A DNA stretch of 31,682 nt from JBDSRX01 sp039929105 (GTDB lineage Bacteria > Patescibacteriota > Dojkabacteria > J137): NCBI GenBank assembly GCA_039929105.1, contig JBDSRX010000014.1, positions 1-31,682 on the forward strand, given 5' to 3'. Under the pieces are notes generated by a model. That model did not search any database. It was not told where the DNA came from and saw only the letters and a list, made by a program, of their open reading frames with translations. Positions 1-7,988 of this stretch are shown piece after piece. A program made the position numbers and the translations under genes. Each line of letters opens with the position of its first letter. The first letter of the stretch is position 1.

Positions 1-762
1 TAGATATTTATTTACTGCATGTAATCTTCTGCTTCCTAAGGTAAAGCTTAAAAAGCTAGATGGCCAGATTTCATTTGTAACATGATCTGGAAGACTAGGT
101 TCTAAATCATAAACTTCCTTTCTAGGAAACATCTGGTTCATCATATCACCACTTATTTGTGACCCTTCCTCCTCGTCACAAGTTAAAATTATCATTGGTG
201 GCTTTTTATTTAAAGAATGGAAAAGATACGTTGCAATTACTAAAACCGCTATTTGACTTTTCATATCAATAACCCCTCTTCCTAAGAGTAAAGAATCTAG
301 AAATGTTTCTTTATTATCTATAAATGTCGTAAGGCTTGCGTAAGGTTCAATTAGTTTTGTAGTATCAATATGAGCATGTAAAATTGGTACTTCTATTTCT
401 ATTGGTGGACGAGTGCTTCTTTCGTACATCCTTTCAGCAATATTTATAACAACTACTTTCTCCTCTGGAGAAGTTATAAATATAAACGGGATTACTTCTC
501 TATCACAAATTATTGCTTCAGTTCTAAATTGAATATATTTATCTTCTAATAAAGGATAGAGTAATTCAGAAATATCATTTATAAGTAGTAAGATATCATT
601 TCGACTTCCTGTAACTGTATTCCTACTTATTAATAATGCTGATATATCTTTTATTAATTTCCCAAATTGGTCTGCTGAAGTATTAGCATCTACTTTTTGT
701 AAATCTCTTAAAATTGCATTTGTTGTAAGAACTTCAACCTTCTCAATATTGTTATAATTCAT
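1..762 (-). CDS. M20-family metallopeptidase (ArgE/DapE/CPG2-like), 3' end outside the window
   Basis: This is a zinc-dependent amidohydrolase of the M20 family, which removes acyl or amino-acid groups from peptides and related amides; the substrate cannot be read from sequence. The reading frame is open for 254 codons from the ATG at 762 to the window edge, so the C-terminal part is missing. Visible motifs are HID (H131, D133, first metal ligand), GRGVIDMK (161-168, bridging Asp166) and DEEEGS (196-201, catalytic and metal-binding acids), in the right order and spacing for the family. The roughly 120 residues before HID are longer than in typical members. The gene diverges from dnaJ with a 110-nt shared control region. 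Confidence 0.85.
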   Translation of the reverse strand, partial: MNYNNIEKVEVLTTNAILRDLQKVDANTSADQFGKLIKDISALLISRNTVTGSRNDILLLINDISELLYPLLEDKYIQFRTEAIICDREVIPFIFITSPEEKVVVINIAERMYERSTRPPIEIEVPILHAHIDTTKLIEPYASLTTFIDNKETFLDSLLLGRGVIDMKSQIAVLVIATYLFHSLNKKPPMIILTCDEEEGSQISGDMMNQMFPRKEVYDLEPSLPDHVTNEIWPSSFLSFTLGSRRLHAVNKYL

Positions 763-821
763 ACTAAGATTTTAGCAACTAAACTCGATTTTTGTATATA
801 GTAGACCGTATTCAGTTTCCG

Positions 822-848
822 TTAGCAACAAACTCTCGCATCTGCTAA
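822..848. promoter_or_regulatory. degenerate CIRCE-like operator upstream of dnaJ
   Basis: An interrupted palindrome has outer arms TTAGCA (822-827) and TGCTAA (843-848) and a total length of 27 bp. Both match the outer six bases and the overall span of the CIRCE operator (TTAGCACTC, 9-nt spacer, GAGTGCTAA) bound by the heat-shock repressor HrcA. The inner three bases of each arm do not match. The site lies 24 nt before the dnaJ start. A direct repeat related to its left half, TTAGCAACTAAACTC, occurs at 772-786. HrcA control is inferred from position and partial match; no hrcA gene is in the window. Confidence 0.45.
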
Positions 849-872
849 AATTAAGAGTTTTAAAAAGAATTT

Positions 873-1958
873 ATGGCTAAAAAAGACTATTACGAATCAT
901 TGGGTGTATCAAAATCGGCATCTAAAGAGGAAATTAAGAAAGCATATCGAAAACTAGCAAAGGAATATCACCCAGACAAAAATAAAAATGCTGGTGCTGA
1001 AGATAGATTTAAAGAAGTACAGGAAGCTTACGATAATCTTTCTGATGCTCAAAAAAGACAAGCATACGACCAATACGGTTTTGCAGGTTCTCAAGCATTT
1101 GGAGGTGGGAGTCCTTATGGAGGAGGTCAAGGAGGATTCTCTGCTGACTTTGGAGATTTAGGAGACCTACTTGGAAACTTCTTCGGGGGTGGGCTTGGTG
1201 GTTTTGGAGGAGCACCAAGTGGTGGAACAAGAAACAATAGAGGAAATGATTTAGAACTTACGCTTCAAGTGGAATTCTTAGATGCAATCTTTGGAAAAGA
1301 AATTGAAATTGAATATAAAAGAAAAATTCTATGTGATAAATGTAATGGAACAGGATCAAAAGATGGAAAAAAGAAAACATGCCATACATGTGAAGGAAAA
1401 GGGCAAGTAAGACAAATGCAAAATACTTTCTTTGGAACTATGCAAGTAGTTACAGAATGTCCAACTTGTCATGGAAATGGCCAAGAAATTTCAGAAAAGT
1501 GTGAAAAGTGTAAAGGATCTGGCGTAAATGCAGAAAAAGATATTTTCAAAATGAATATACCTGCAGGAATTCCAGATGGAGTTACCTTGAAATTTAGTGG
1601 CAGAGGTAATACTGGAGAAAACTCTGGAACATCAGGTGATTTATATGTAAGTATAGAAGTTAAATCTCATCCAATATTAGAAAGAAGAGGTGATGATATT
1701 TATATGGATAAAGAAATTGATGTTGTTACTGCAGTCTTGGGTGGTGAAGTTACAATCCCAACTGTACATGGAGATGTAATTATGAAAATTCCATCCGGTA
1801 CTCAACCAGAAAAAGTTCTTAGATTAAAAAGTAAAGGTGGGCCTAAATTTAGAGGAAATGGAGAAGGGGATCAGTACATAAAATTATTAGTTAAAGTGCC
1901 AACAAGTTTATCTAAAAAAGACAAAGAACTTTGGACTAAATTAAAAGATGGAGAATAA
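873..1958 (+). CDS. dnaJ: chaperone protein DnaJ (Hsp40, type I)
   Basis: This is the J-domain co-chaperone that stimulates DnaK ATPase and delivers unfolded proteins. All parts of a type I DnaJ are present in 361 aa: J domain (1-70) with HPD at 33-35, a Gly/Phe-rich linker (about 70-118), and a zinc-binding region with four CxxCxGxG repeats (CDKCNGTG, CHTCEGKG, CPTCHGNG, CEKCKGSG, residues 154-217). The C-terminal substrate-binding domains follow. Length is near the usual 370-380. No Shine-Dalgarno sequence precedes the ATG. A CIRCE-like palindrome upstream suggests heat-shock control. Neither grpE nor dnaK is adjacent. The 3' end overlaps the next gene by 11 nt, so the two are probably co-transcribed. 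Confidence 0.97.
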   Translation: MAKKDYYESLGVSKSASKEEIKKAYRKLAKEYHPDKNKNAGAEDRFKEVQEAYDNLSDAQKRQAYDQYGFAGSQAFGGGSPYGGGQGGFSADFGDLGDLLGNFFGGGLGGFGGAPSGGTRNNRGNDLELTLQVEFLDAIFGKEIEIEYKRKILCDKCNGTGSKDGKKKTCHTCEGKGQVRQMQNTFFGTMQVVTECPTCHGNGQEISEKCEKCKGSGVNAEKDIFKMNIPAGIPDGVTLKFSGRGNTGENSGTSGDLYVSIEVKSHPILERRGDDIYMDKEIDVVTAVLGGEVTIPTVHGDVIMKIPSGTQPEKVLRLKSKGGPKFRGNGEGDQYIKLLVKVPTSLSKKDKELWTKLKDGE

Positions 1959-2325
1959 ATATATACCCGGTGTTTGTAATATCGGAAAAAAAGAAACTGA
2001 ATTTAGAAGAAATTTTGGAATTGCTGGAGTGACACTATCTGTAGTAACTGCAATCGTTTTATTTCTTCTAGGAGTACCAAGTATTTTTAGAATAATAATT
2101 TTTTTTCCAGTTTTTGCTGCAGCTTTTGGATTGCTTCAAGCATATTTTCATTTCTGCGCAGAATTTGCGATGGTTGGAGTTTTTAATTTTTCTGATACAT
2201 TAAGAAAGACTGAAAGTGTTCCACAGGCAGAGTCCAGAAGAAAAGATCAAATAAAGGGATTAAAGATTTTGGCATTATCTTTCATAATAGGCTCGATTGC
2301 GGCTATTTTATTTATACTAGTATAG
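1948..2325 (+). CDS. small membrane protein of unknown function (PGVCNIG motif)
   Basis: A 125-aa protein with about three or four hydrophobic segments (roughly 23-42, 45-70 and 105-124). A short N-terminal stretch carries PGVCNIG followed by a charged KKETEFRR segment. I recall PG-x-CNIG openings in other small bacterial membrane proteins but cannot name a family. The soluble loop at about 85-102 is highly charged. The start lies inside the dnaJ 3' end (11-nt overlap, different frame), which argues for translational coupling. A stronger promoter restarts transcription 50 nt downstream for the next gene, so this gene probably ends the dnaJ unit. Confidence 0.7.
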   Translation: MENKYIPGVCNIGKKETEFRRNFGIAGVTLSVVTAIVLFLLGVPSIFRIIIFFPVFAAAFGLLQAYFHFCAEFAMVGVFNFSDTLRKTESVPQAESRRKDQIKGLKILALSFIIGSIAAILFILV

Positions 2326-2376
2326 TAACAATATAAAACCAATTTACCTTACTGAGAGAGATATTTCACGACTCAT

Positions 2377-2406
2377 TTGACAATGTGCACTTCCATATCA
2401 TAAAAT
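2377..2406 (+). promoter_or_regulatory. sigma-70-type promoter for the cupin/rhomboid/adenylate kinase operon
   Basis: A perfect -35 TTGACA (2377-2382) is followed by an 18-nt spacer and -10 TAAAAT (2401-2406). The start codon is at 2468, giving a leader of about 55 nt. No Shine-Dalgarno sequence or riboswitch-like fold was recognised in that leader. Confidence 0.6.
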
Positions 2407-2467
2407 TTTGCTACCTCTGAAAAGGCGCACTTTTTCAAACACTTATTTTTTATAGGGTTTAGTATTT

Positions 2468-3247
2468 ATGATCGACTTGTCAAATTTATGTGGATTCTCA
2501 CTTAAGATTGATGAAGGAAGAGGGAGAGTAATATTCGGAGATGATGTGAATTGTAAATGTGAACAATTTGTAAGTTTGCAGGAAATTATTCCTGTTCTTC
2601 TAAACAAGCAATTAAAATATCCAGAGAATGTTTATAAAGAACATAAAAGTTTATACGAGAGAGGTTCTGAAGATGGAAAAGCTATCTCATATGATCTTTT
2701 ATATATTCCATATGGACTTTTAGGAATTGAGTTCATTAAAACTCATATTTACGAAAGTTTATTTGTAGAGAATAAATATCACTGCATGGTTGAATTATTA
2801 TCTGGAGAAATGATGATTGTAATGCAAAGAAATGCAGAGAAAGAAGATGTATTCCAAATGGAAACTTATGTTGATGATATGGTTATTGTTAAATTAACAC
2901 CAGGTGAAAAATTAGCTATCCCTACAGGTTATATGTACACATTTGTTAATGTAGGACTTGCCCCAGTAGTATTTGCAAAGATTTCTACTAAAGACCAAAC
3001 ACCTATGGATTACGGAACTCTTAAAAGAGAAAGAGGTTTAGCATATTACATTATTTCAAAGAACGCTAAAGTAGAAGCAGTCGCAAATCCAAAGTACAAA
3101 ATAAATTGTAGATTAAAGAATATGTCCCTAAAGAAACTTCTAAAAGATGAGGACTTAAAAAATACATACTCTCCATTTGGCGAGAATACATCGTTATTTA
3201 ATTACATGGTAAACGACGACAAAGTTGAAGAATTAATATTTTTCTAA
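2468..3247 (+). CDS. cupin-type glucose-6-phosphate isomerase homologue with altered metal site
   Basis: The 259-aa protein resembles archaeal-type cupin phosphoglucose isomerase, which interconverts glucose-6-P and fructose-6-P using a bound metal. Supporting segments are the strand pattern around YHCMVELLSGEMMIVMQ (104-120), GEKLAIPTGYMYTFVN (146-161) and the family's hallmark DYGTLKRERG (181-190) with the following ANPKYK. The usual ligands GHxH...E...H look replaced: T-H93-I-Y95 for GHxH, Cys106 near the Glu position, Tyr157 for the last His. About 45 C-terminal residues extend beyond the cupin. The fold assignment is good, but catalysis is doubtful. The stop overlaps the rhomboid start (TAATG). 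Confidence 0.7.
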   Translation: MIDLSNLCGFSLKIDEGRGRVIFGDDVNCKCEQFVSLQEIIPVLLNKQLKYPENVYKEHKSLYERGSEDGKAISYDLLYIPYGLLGIEFIKTHIYESLFVENKYHCMVELLSGEMMIVMQRNAEKEDVFQMETYVDDMVIVKLTPGEKLAIPTGYMYTFVNVGLAPVVFAKISTKDQTPMDYGTLKRERGLAYYIISKNAKVEAVANPKYKINCRLKNMSLKKLLKDEDLKNTYSPFGENTSLFNYMVNDDKVEELIFF

Positions 3248-3987
3248 TGGAATTAAAATTTAGATTTCAATTCAATACTCTAAATTTAGTAATTCTTGTA
3301 AACGTAATCGTTTTCGTTATAGCAACTCTTCTTCAATTTCTTTCTACTGATAGTGGAACTACAGGTAGAACATTAACCCAAGTCTTTGTAATTTTGGGAG
3401 GAATGTCTTTAAGTTCACTTTTTAATGGTTCTGTTTGGACTATAATTACAGCAAACTTTCTTCACATTGAATTTTTTCATTTTGCATTAAATATGCTTGC
3501 TTTGTTTTCTATTGGAAATAAAGTATATGCAATTTACGGAGGCAAAAAGTTCTTTACAACATATATTATTGGTGGAATAGGAGCAATGTTTTTAACACTA
3601 ATAGTTAGTGTGGTATTAGGAACTGATATTGCAACTTTAGGTGCTAGTGGAAGTATTTTTGCACTTTGTGGAGTGCTAATAGCTGGGAGTCTTAAAAAAA
3701 GAAGATATGGGATAGATCTACCAATTGGGTTATCTGATGTTTTACCAATTGTTATAGTTTCTTTAGTGTATGGATTCTTACCTGGAAGTGGGGTTAATAA
3801 TTGGGCACACATTGGTGGGTTAATCACAGGATTAATTCTTGGAAGTTTATTTAGGCACGATTTAGGAGAGTACAAATCTAAATTGGACGATGTAATAGAA
3901 AAAGTTCTATATTATTTTTCTGGCTTGGTATTTACTTTATCGTACGTTTTATTGATAATTACATCAATATTGTTAATTTTAGGCTAA
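3247..3987 (+). CDS. rhomboid family intramembrane serine protease
   Basis: A 246-aa polytopic membrane protease that cleaves transmembrane substrates within the bilayer. The catalytic serine lies in GASGS (Ser134) and the partner histidine in NNWAHIGG (His188). HFALN (His78, Asn82) corresponds to the oxyanion-side HxxxN of GlpG-type rhomboids. Hydrophobic segments follow the rhomboid core of six helices, with an extra C-terminal helix (about 222-245). No cytosolic domain is fused. The start overlaps the previous stop by one base (TAATG) and the stop overlaps the adenylate kinase start the same way, so translation is likely coupled across all three genes. Confidence 0.93.
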   Translation: MELKFRFQFNTLNLVILVNVIVFVIATLLQFLSTDSGTTGRTLTQVFVILGGMSLSSLFNGSVWTIITANFLHIEFFHFALNMLALFSIGNKVYAIYGGKKFFTTYIIGGIGAMFLTLIVSVVLGTDIATLGASGSIFALCGVLIAGSLKKRRYGIDLPIGLSDVLPIVIVSLVYGFLPGSGVNNWAHIGGLITGLILGSLFRHDLGEYKSKLDDVIEKVLYYFSGLVFTLSYVLLIITSILLILG

Positions 3988-4628
3988 TGATTTTATTATT
4001 TATTGGACCATCTGGTTCTGGAAAAGACACACAAGCTGAGGAATTGGTAGATAAATTTAATTTTCATAGAGTTTCCACTGGAGATTTAATGAGAGATATT
4101 TCAGATGGAGAAAAAGAAATTCAGCAACTAATTAGAAAATCTATGGATGAAGGGTTTTTAGCTGACAATTTTGTTTTTGGTTTGCTTCAAATTTATTTAT
4201 ACAATACCAAATCCGATAATTTAGTTTTATCTGGAGCAGTAAGAAGAGATACGCAAATAGATTTGCTAGACTTTGCCTTAATGAAAGCTAATAAGAAATT
4301 GGATAAAGTAGTTTATTTTGAACTTTCTGACGACGAAGCAGTTAAAAGAATGTCTTCTAGATACAGATGTCCTAAATGTTTAACTAATTACAATCTAGTT
4401 ACTAACCCACCAAAAATAGAAGGAAAGTGTGATAACGATGGAGAAACATTAACAAGAAGAGAGGACGATAACCCAGAGTCTATCAAAAAAAGATTGGAAG
4501 ATTTCCACAAAGATAATACAGAGATAATGAATGAATATGAAAAAAGAGGTGTTTTATTAAAAATAGATGCAAGTAAAGGAATTGAAGAAATTACCACTAA
4601 TCTTATTCAACAATTAGGTTTAAATTAA
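3987..4628 (+). CDS. adk: adenylate kinase (zinc-LID type)
   Basis: It transfers phosphate between ATP and AMP to balance adenine nucleotides. The P-loop is GPSGSGKDT (7-15). STGDLMR (30-36) is the NMP-binding segment. The LID carries Cys128, Cys131, Cys148 and Asp151 (C-x2-C-x16-C-x2-D), the structural zinc site of Gram-positive-type enzymes. RRED and the RL-DF segment follow as usual. One departure is that the normal DGFPR AMP-binding motif reads SGAVRR (82-87), keeping the Arg but losing the Asp, Phe and Pro, so nucleotide specificity could differ. Length, 213 aa, is standard. It is co-translated with the rhomboid gene. Confidence 0.88.
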   Translation: MILLFIGPSGSGKDTQAEELVDKFNFHRVSTGDLMRDISDGEKEIQQLIRKSMDEGFLADNFVFGLLQIYLYNTKSDNLVLSGAVRRDTQIDLLDFALMKANKKLDKVVYFELSDDEAVKRMSSRYRCPKCLTNYNLVTNPPKIEGKCDNDGETLTRREDDNPESIKKRLEDFHKDNTEIMNEYEKRGVLLKIDASKGIEEITTNLIQQLGLN

Positions 4629-4632
4629 TCAT

Positions 4633-6027
4633 ATGTTTAAAAGATTTAAAAGAATTTACAGACAATATTTATCTATGGCTGCAGCCAGATACTATGGCTT
4701 TCCGGCTGATAACTTAAAACTTATTGGTGTAACAGGAACTTCTGGAAAATCTACAACAACTTCAATGATTTACCATATCTTAAAGGAGAATGGGTTTAAG
4801 GTAGGGGTTATTTCAACTGTAGGAGCAATTGCTGGAGATAAACAAATTGAAACAGGTTTCCATGTCACAACACCAGATCCTGTAGATCTTCAGAAATATT
4901 TAAAACTCATGAAAGATGAAGGAGTAGAGTATGTTGTTCTAGAGAGTTCCTCACATGCATTAGATCAAGGAAGATTAGGCTTTTTAAAATTTGATCTTGC
5001 AGTTTTTACTAATATTAAAAGAGATCATTTAGACTATCATAAAACTTGGGAAGAATATGCAAGAGCTAAGTGTCGACTTATTGATGCACTAAAAGAAGGT
5101 GGAACTGTTGTATTTAATTTCGATGACCAAAGAAGTTATAAGTTTCTAAAAGAATATATTTATCTAAGAAATAAATTACATAATCAAAATCTAAAAGAAG
5201 TTGAATATTCTGTTTCGCAACAATTAACAGAGTCAGAAGAAGGAAAAGGGTTTGTTTCTTATAAATACAAATCCTTTAAATTTAATGTTGAAGTTATCGG
5301 TGCATATAATATTGAAAACTCTTTTGCAGCAGCTTTAACTGCACAGCAGGTAGGAATAACAATGAACAAAGCTGCATCGGCATTAGAAACTTATAAAGGA
5401 GTTTCTGGAAGAATGGAAATGATACAAACTAATCCTTATTTTGTAATTGTAGATTTTGCTCATAATGCAGATTCATTAGAGCGATCTTTAGATTCTGCAA
5501 AAGATTTGTTAGGAAAAAAAGGAAGATTAATTACAGTATTTGGATCTGCAGGTTTAAGAGATGTAGAGAAAAGATTTACAATGGGTGAAGTTGCTGGAAA
5601 TCTTTCTGACATTATAATAATTACTGCTGAGGATCCAAGATCTGAATTAGTTGCAGATATAAATTCAGAAATTATAAAAGGTGCGGAAAGTACAGGAGCA
5701 ACTTTAGTAAAAAGATTTGAAAATACAGAAGAATATAATAATTATATTGCATTAGCTAATAAGAAAATTGACGATCCAGAATTAGCAGAAAGAGCAGGTG
5801 TTGAAGAGGAGGAAGATGTTCCTTTAGAAACTGTAATTTATAGTTTCGATGAAAATAATATAAATTCTAGATTTGATGCTATTCAATTTGCTATTAGAAC
5901 AGCAAGAGTAGGAGATGTTGTTATCACAGAAGGAAAGGGTCATGAAAAGAGTTTAGCTTTTGGATTTGTTGAATTTCCATTTACAGATCAAGATGCTGTT
6001 AAAAAAGCATTAGAAAAAGTAACTTAG
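4633..6027 (+). CDS. Mur ligase, MurE-like, lacking the N-terminal domain
   Basis: ATP-dependent amide ligase most like UDP-MurNAc-tripeptide synthetase (MurE), which adds the third residue of the peptidoglycan stem peptide. ATP site: GTSGKSTT (35-42). Central motifs: HVTTPDP, ESSSHALDQ, NIKRDHLDYH and ARAK (carbamylated-Lys region). C-terminal domain: SGRMEMI, DFAHNADSLE, EDPRSE (compare DNPR, whose Arg marks diaminopimelate-using enzymes) and EGKGHE. The P-loop starts only about 34 residues in, so the usual N-terminal nucleotide-sugar domain (about 90 residues) is absent. A Glu-rich insert (about residues 375-405) interrupts the last domain. It starts 4 nt after adk and is followed by a hairpin terminator. 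Confidence 0.85.
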   Translation: MFKRFKRIYRQYLSMAAARYYGFPADNLKLIGVTGTSGKSTTTSMIYHILKENGFKVGVISTVGAIAGDKQIETGFHVTTPDPVDLQKYLKLMKDEGVEYVVLESSSHALDQGRLGFLKFDLAVFTNIKRDHLDYHKTWEEYARAKCRLIDALKEGGTVVFNFDDQRSYKFLKEYIYLRNKLHNQNLKEVEYSVSQQLTESEEGKGFVSYKYKSFKFNVEVIGAYNIENSFAAALTAQQVGITMNKAASALETYKGVSGRMEMIQTNPYFVIVDFAHNADSLERSLDSAKDLLGKKGRLITVFGSAGLRDVEKRFTMGEVAGNLSDIIIITAEDPRSELVADINSEIIKGAESTGATLVKRFENTEEYNNYIALANKKIDDPELAERAGVEEEEDVPLETVIYSFDENNINSRFDAIQFAIRTARVGDVVITEGKGHEKSLAFGFVEFPFTDQDAVKKALEKVT

Positions 6028-6067
6028 AAGATCTTTGTTTCTCACTTCAGTATTAGGTTTTCTTGTT

Positions 6068-6096
6068 AAAGAGTTTATTTTAATGTAAACTTTTTT
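6068..6096 (+). terminator. possible intrinsic terminator after the Mur ligase gene
   Basis: AAAGAGTTTA (6068-6077), an 8-nt loop and TAAAC plus T residues (6086-6095) can form a 10-bp AT-rich stem with one G-U pair. The 3' arm runs into a T tract. The stem is weak in GC but placed correctly, 41 nt after the stop codon. Confidence 0.4.
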
Positions 6097-6117
6097 AGGG
6101 CTACCTTTTTTATAACT

Positions 6118-7983
6118 ATGGCTAAAAATTTTGTATCAAAATATATAATTCCAACTTACGAAATTTCAAGCAGAGATTTTCAAATCGTGGGTGCAAAAGG
6201 AGTTGATGAATTTCGATTGTATAAATCTGGCCTTCCAACATTAGATGGTTTTGTTATTTCAACAGAGGCTTTTGATGAATTTGTCCACGACGCACAAATA
6301 ATAAAAATACTTTCTGAGTCTGATGGAAAAGATGTAGATGACGTTTCTAAAAAAGTTAAAAGATCCATTGAAGCAACACAACTTAGAGATCTATTTGTAA
6401 AAGGACTTTCACACGAATTTAATATACTTAATAGATTAGGTAAGCAGCATTTACTAAATTTAATTCCTACATTTCACACTTCAAACCCATTACTTTTAGA
6501 TATTGTAAGAGATAGACAAATTCTTATTTCAGATTTAGATTCTTTTATTAAAGAATTAAAAGATATTTGGGCAGAACTTTTTTCTAAAGAATTATTAAAT
6601 TCTAGAATATCAATTGAAAATTTTGATATTACTTCTTTATCTCTTTTGGTTTTAAGAATTCCAGAATTTGAAGTTTCCGGGAAAATGAATATTAATTCTT
6701 TTAATAAAGAGTTAATTCTTCAAGCAGAATATGGAGATGTAGACAGAGATCTATTCTATGCGGATGAATATTTAGTAGATCTAAATACAAATAATGTTTT
6801 AGAAAAGAGAATTAATATTCAAAATAGAATGTTAGTTAGAAAGAAAGATGAATTAATTAGCGTTCCAGTTTCTAAAGCTTGGCAAGGAAAACAAAAAGTT
6901 CCTGATACTAAAGTAAAAGCACTTTCTGTTTATGCAGTTAAAGCCGAGAAAATTTTTAAAAAAGATGTATCCATCGACTTTGGATTACATAGAGGAAGAG
7001 CATATTTCTTTAATCTAAAATATACATCAGTAAATATACTAAATCAAAAGAGCAAAGAGATCTGGAGTACAGAAGGAATTATTGGAGCAGAAAAAGATAT
7101 TGTTGAAGCTACTTTTGCAGAAGAACTTTCACAAATTAGTGCAGCAATACCTGTTTATGCTGAACAGCCAAAAATTGGTCATGATGAAGACTCTGGATTT
7201 AGTTTACTAAAAAGATTAAGAGGGTTAGAAAGGCATTCATTTACAGACGAATATTCTAAACAAGTAGATATTGTTGTAGACATAAAAGCAGCTGGATCCG
7301 AAATCTATGGTGTGATGAAAAAGTATGCTGGAGTTTTTGCAGATATGGGAGATTTTTATGATTCTTCGAAAAAAGCATTTTCACTTAGTGATTATTATGA
7401 TTTGTTTAAACAATACACAACAACACTTTCTGGAATTGCTTTTCAAAATAGTGAGAATCCATTTCTATTAAAACTCATTGATTACAATCAAGATAAAATG
7501 ACTCCATTGGATTACACAGAAGTAATTACAACAGAGCTGTTAGTTCTAAAGAAACTAATGGATGAATATGGACATCAAAATATAGATTTAATTTTACCTG
7601 CTGTTTCAACAGTGGAAGATTTAGTATTCTTTTTTAAAATATTTAATACTGTAGATTTACAACAACTAAAGAAGAAAAGTAAAGTTTATTTAAGTATTAC
7701 TTCACCATCCTTCATTTATGAGATTAATAGATTTGATTTTAGAAGAGAAAATTTACTAGATGGAATCTTTTTAGATTTGAATTTATTAATGAAAAAATTC
7801 TTTCAAAAAGATAGTTTTACTCCTCGGGATTACAAACTAGTCTATGAGCTTTTAGAGAAGGTTGTAAACGGAAGAGAGCACGATTTAGACCTAGTTATAA
7901 AGGTTAACAAAAGTAATAAAGATCAAATTAAAGGATTGTTAGAGTATAAGCCAAATGCTATTGTCTTAGATTTCCTTGACTAA
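6118..7983 (+). CDS. phosphoenolpyruvate synthase-like pseudoenzyme lacking the phosphohistidine domain
   Basis: The 621-aa protein looks like a remodelled PEP synthase/PPDK. Residues 24-55 match the PPDK N-terminal opening (VGAKGVDEF, SGLPTLDGFVIST). Residues about 205-310 follow the PpsA nucleotide-domain end, but the diagnostic 'Q-A-R-P' after the final strand reads FFNLKY. The mobile domain with its catalytic His should come next; no GG-x-x-SHxA-like motif is present. The last 240 residues follow the PEP-utiliser TIM barrel (LILPAVSTVEDL, then ITSPSFIYEINRF, then GIFLDLNLLM). The barrel's expected LLRTEF, EIPSN and GSNDLTQ motifs are all degraded. Likely a non-catalytic scaffold or regulator; role unknown. 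No Shine-Dalgarno sequence precedes the start. Confidence 0.65.
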   Translation: MAKNFVSKYIIPTYEISSRDFQIVGAKGVDEFRLYKSGLPTLDGFVISTEAFDEFVHDAQIIKILSESDGKDVDDVSKKVKRSIEATQLRDLFVKGLSHEFNILNRLGKQHLLNLIPTFHTSNPLLLDIVRDRQILISDLDSFIKELKDIWAELFSKELLNSRISIENFDITSLSLLVLRIPEFEVSGKMNINSFNKELILQAEYGDVDRDLFYADEYLVDLNTNNVLEKRINIQNRMLVRKKDELISVPVSKAWQGKQKVPDTKVKALSVYAVKAEKIFKKDVSIDFGLHRGRAYFFNLKYTSVNILNQKSKEIWSTEGIIGAEKDIVEATFAEELSQISAAIPVYAEQPKIGHDEDSGFSLLKRLRGLERHSFTDEYSKQVDIVVDIKAAGSEIYGVMKKYAGVFADMGDFYDSSKKAFSLSDYYDLFKQYTTTLSGIAFQNSENPFLLKLIDYNQDKMTPLDYTEVITTELLVLKKLMDEYGHQNIDLILPAVSTVEDLVFFFKIFNTVDLQQLKKKSKVYLSITSPSFIYEINRFDFRRENLLDGIFLDLNLLMKKFFQKDSFTPRDYKLVYELLEKVVNGREHDLDLVIKVNKSNKDQIKGLLEYKPNAIVLDFLD

Positions 7984-7988
7984 GAAGT

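Noticed and set aside
2326..2467. Possible riboswitch or small RNA in the 142-nt gap before the cupin gene
   Set aside because: No stable stems or known riboswitch core seen; a promoter explains the conserved-looking part.
3534..3875. 113-codon antisense frame within the rhomboid gene
   Set aside because: Composition is a shadow of the hydrophobic + strand gene; no promoter, no recognisable domain.
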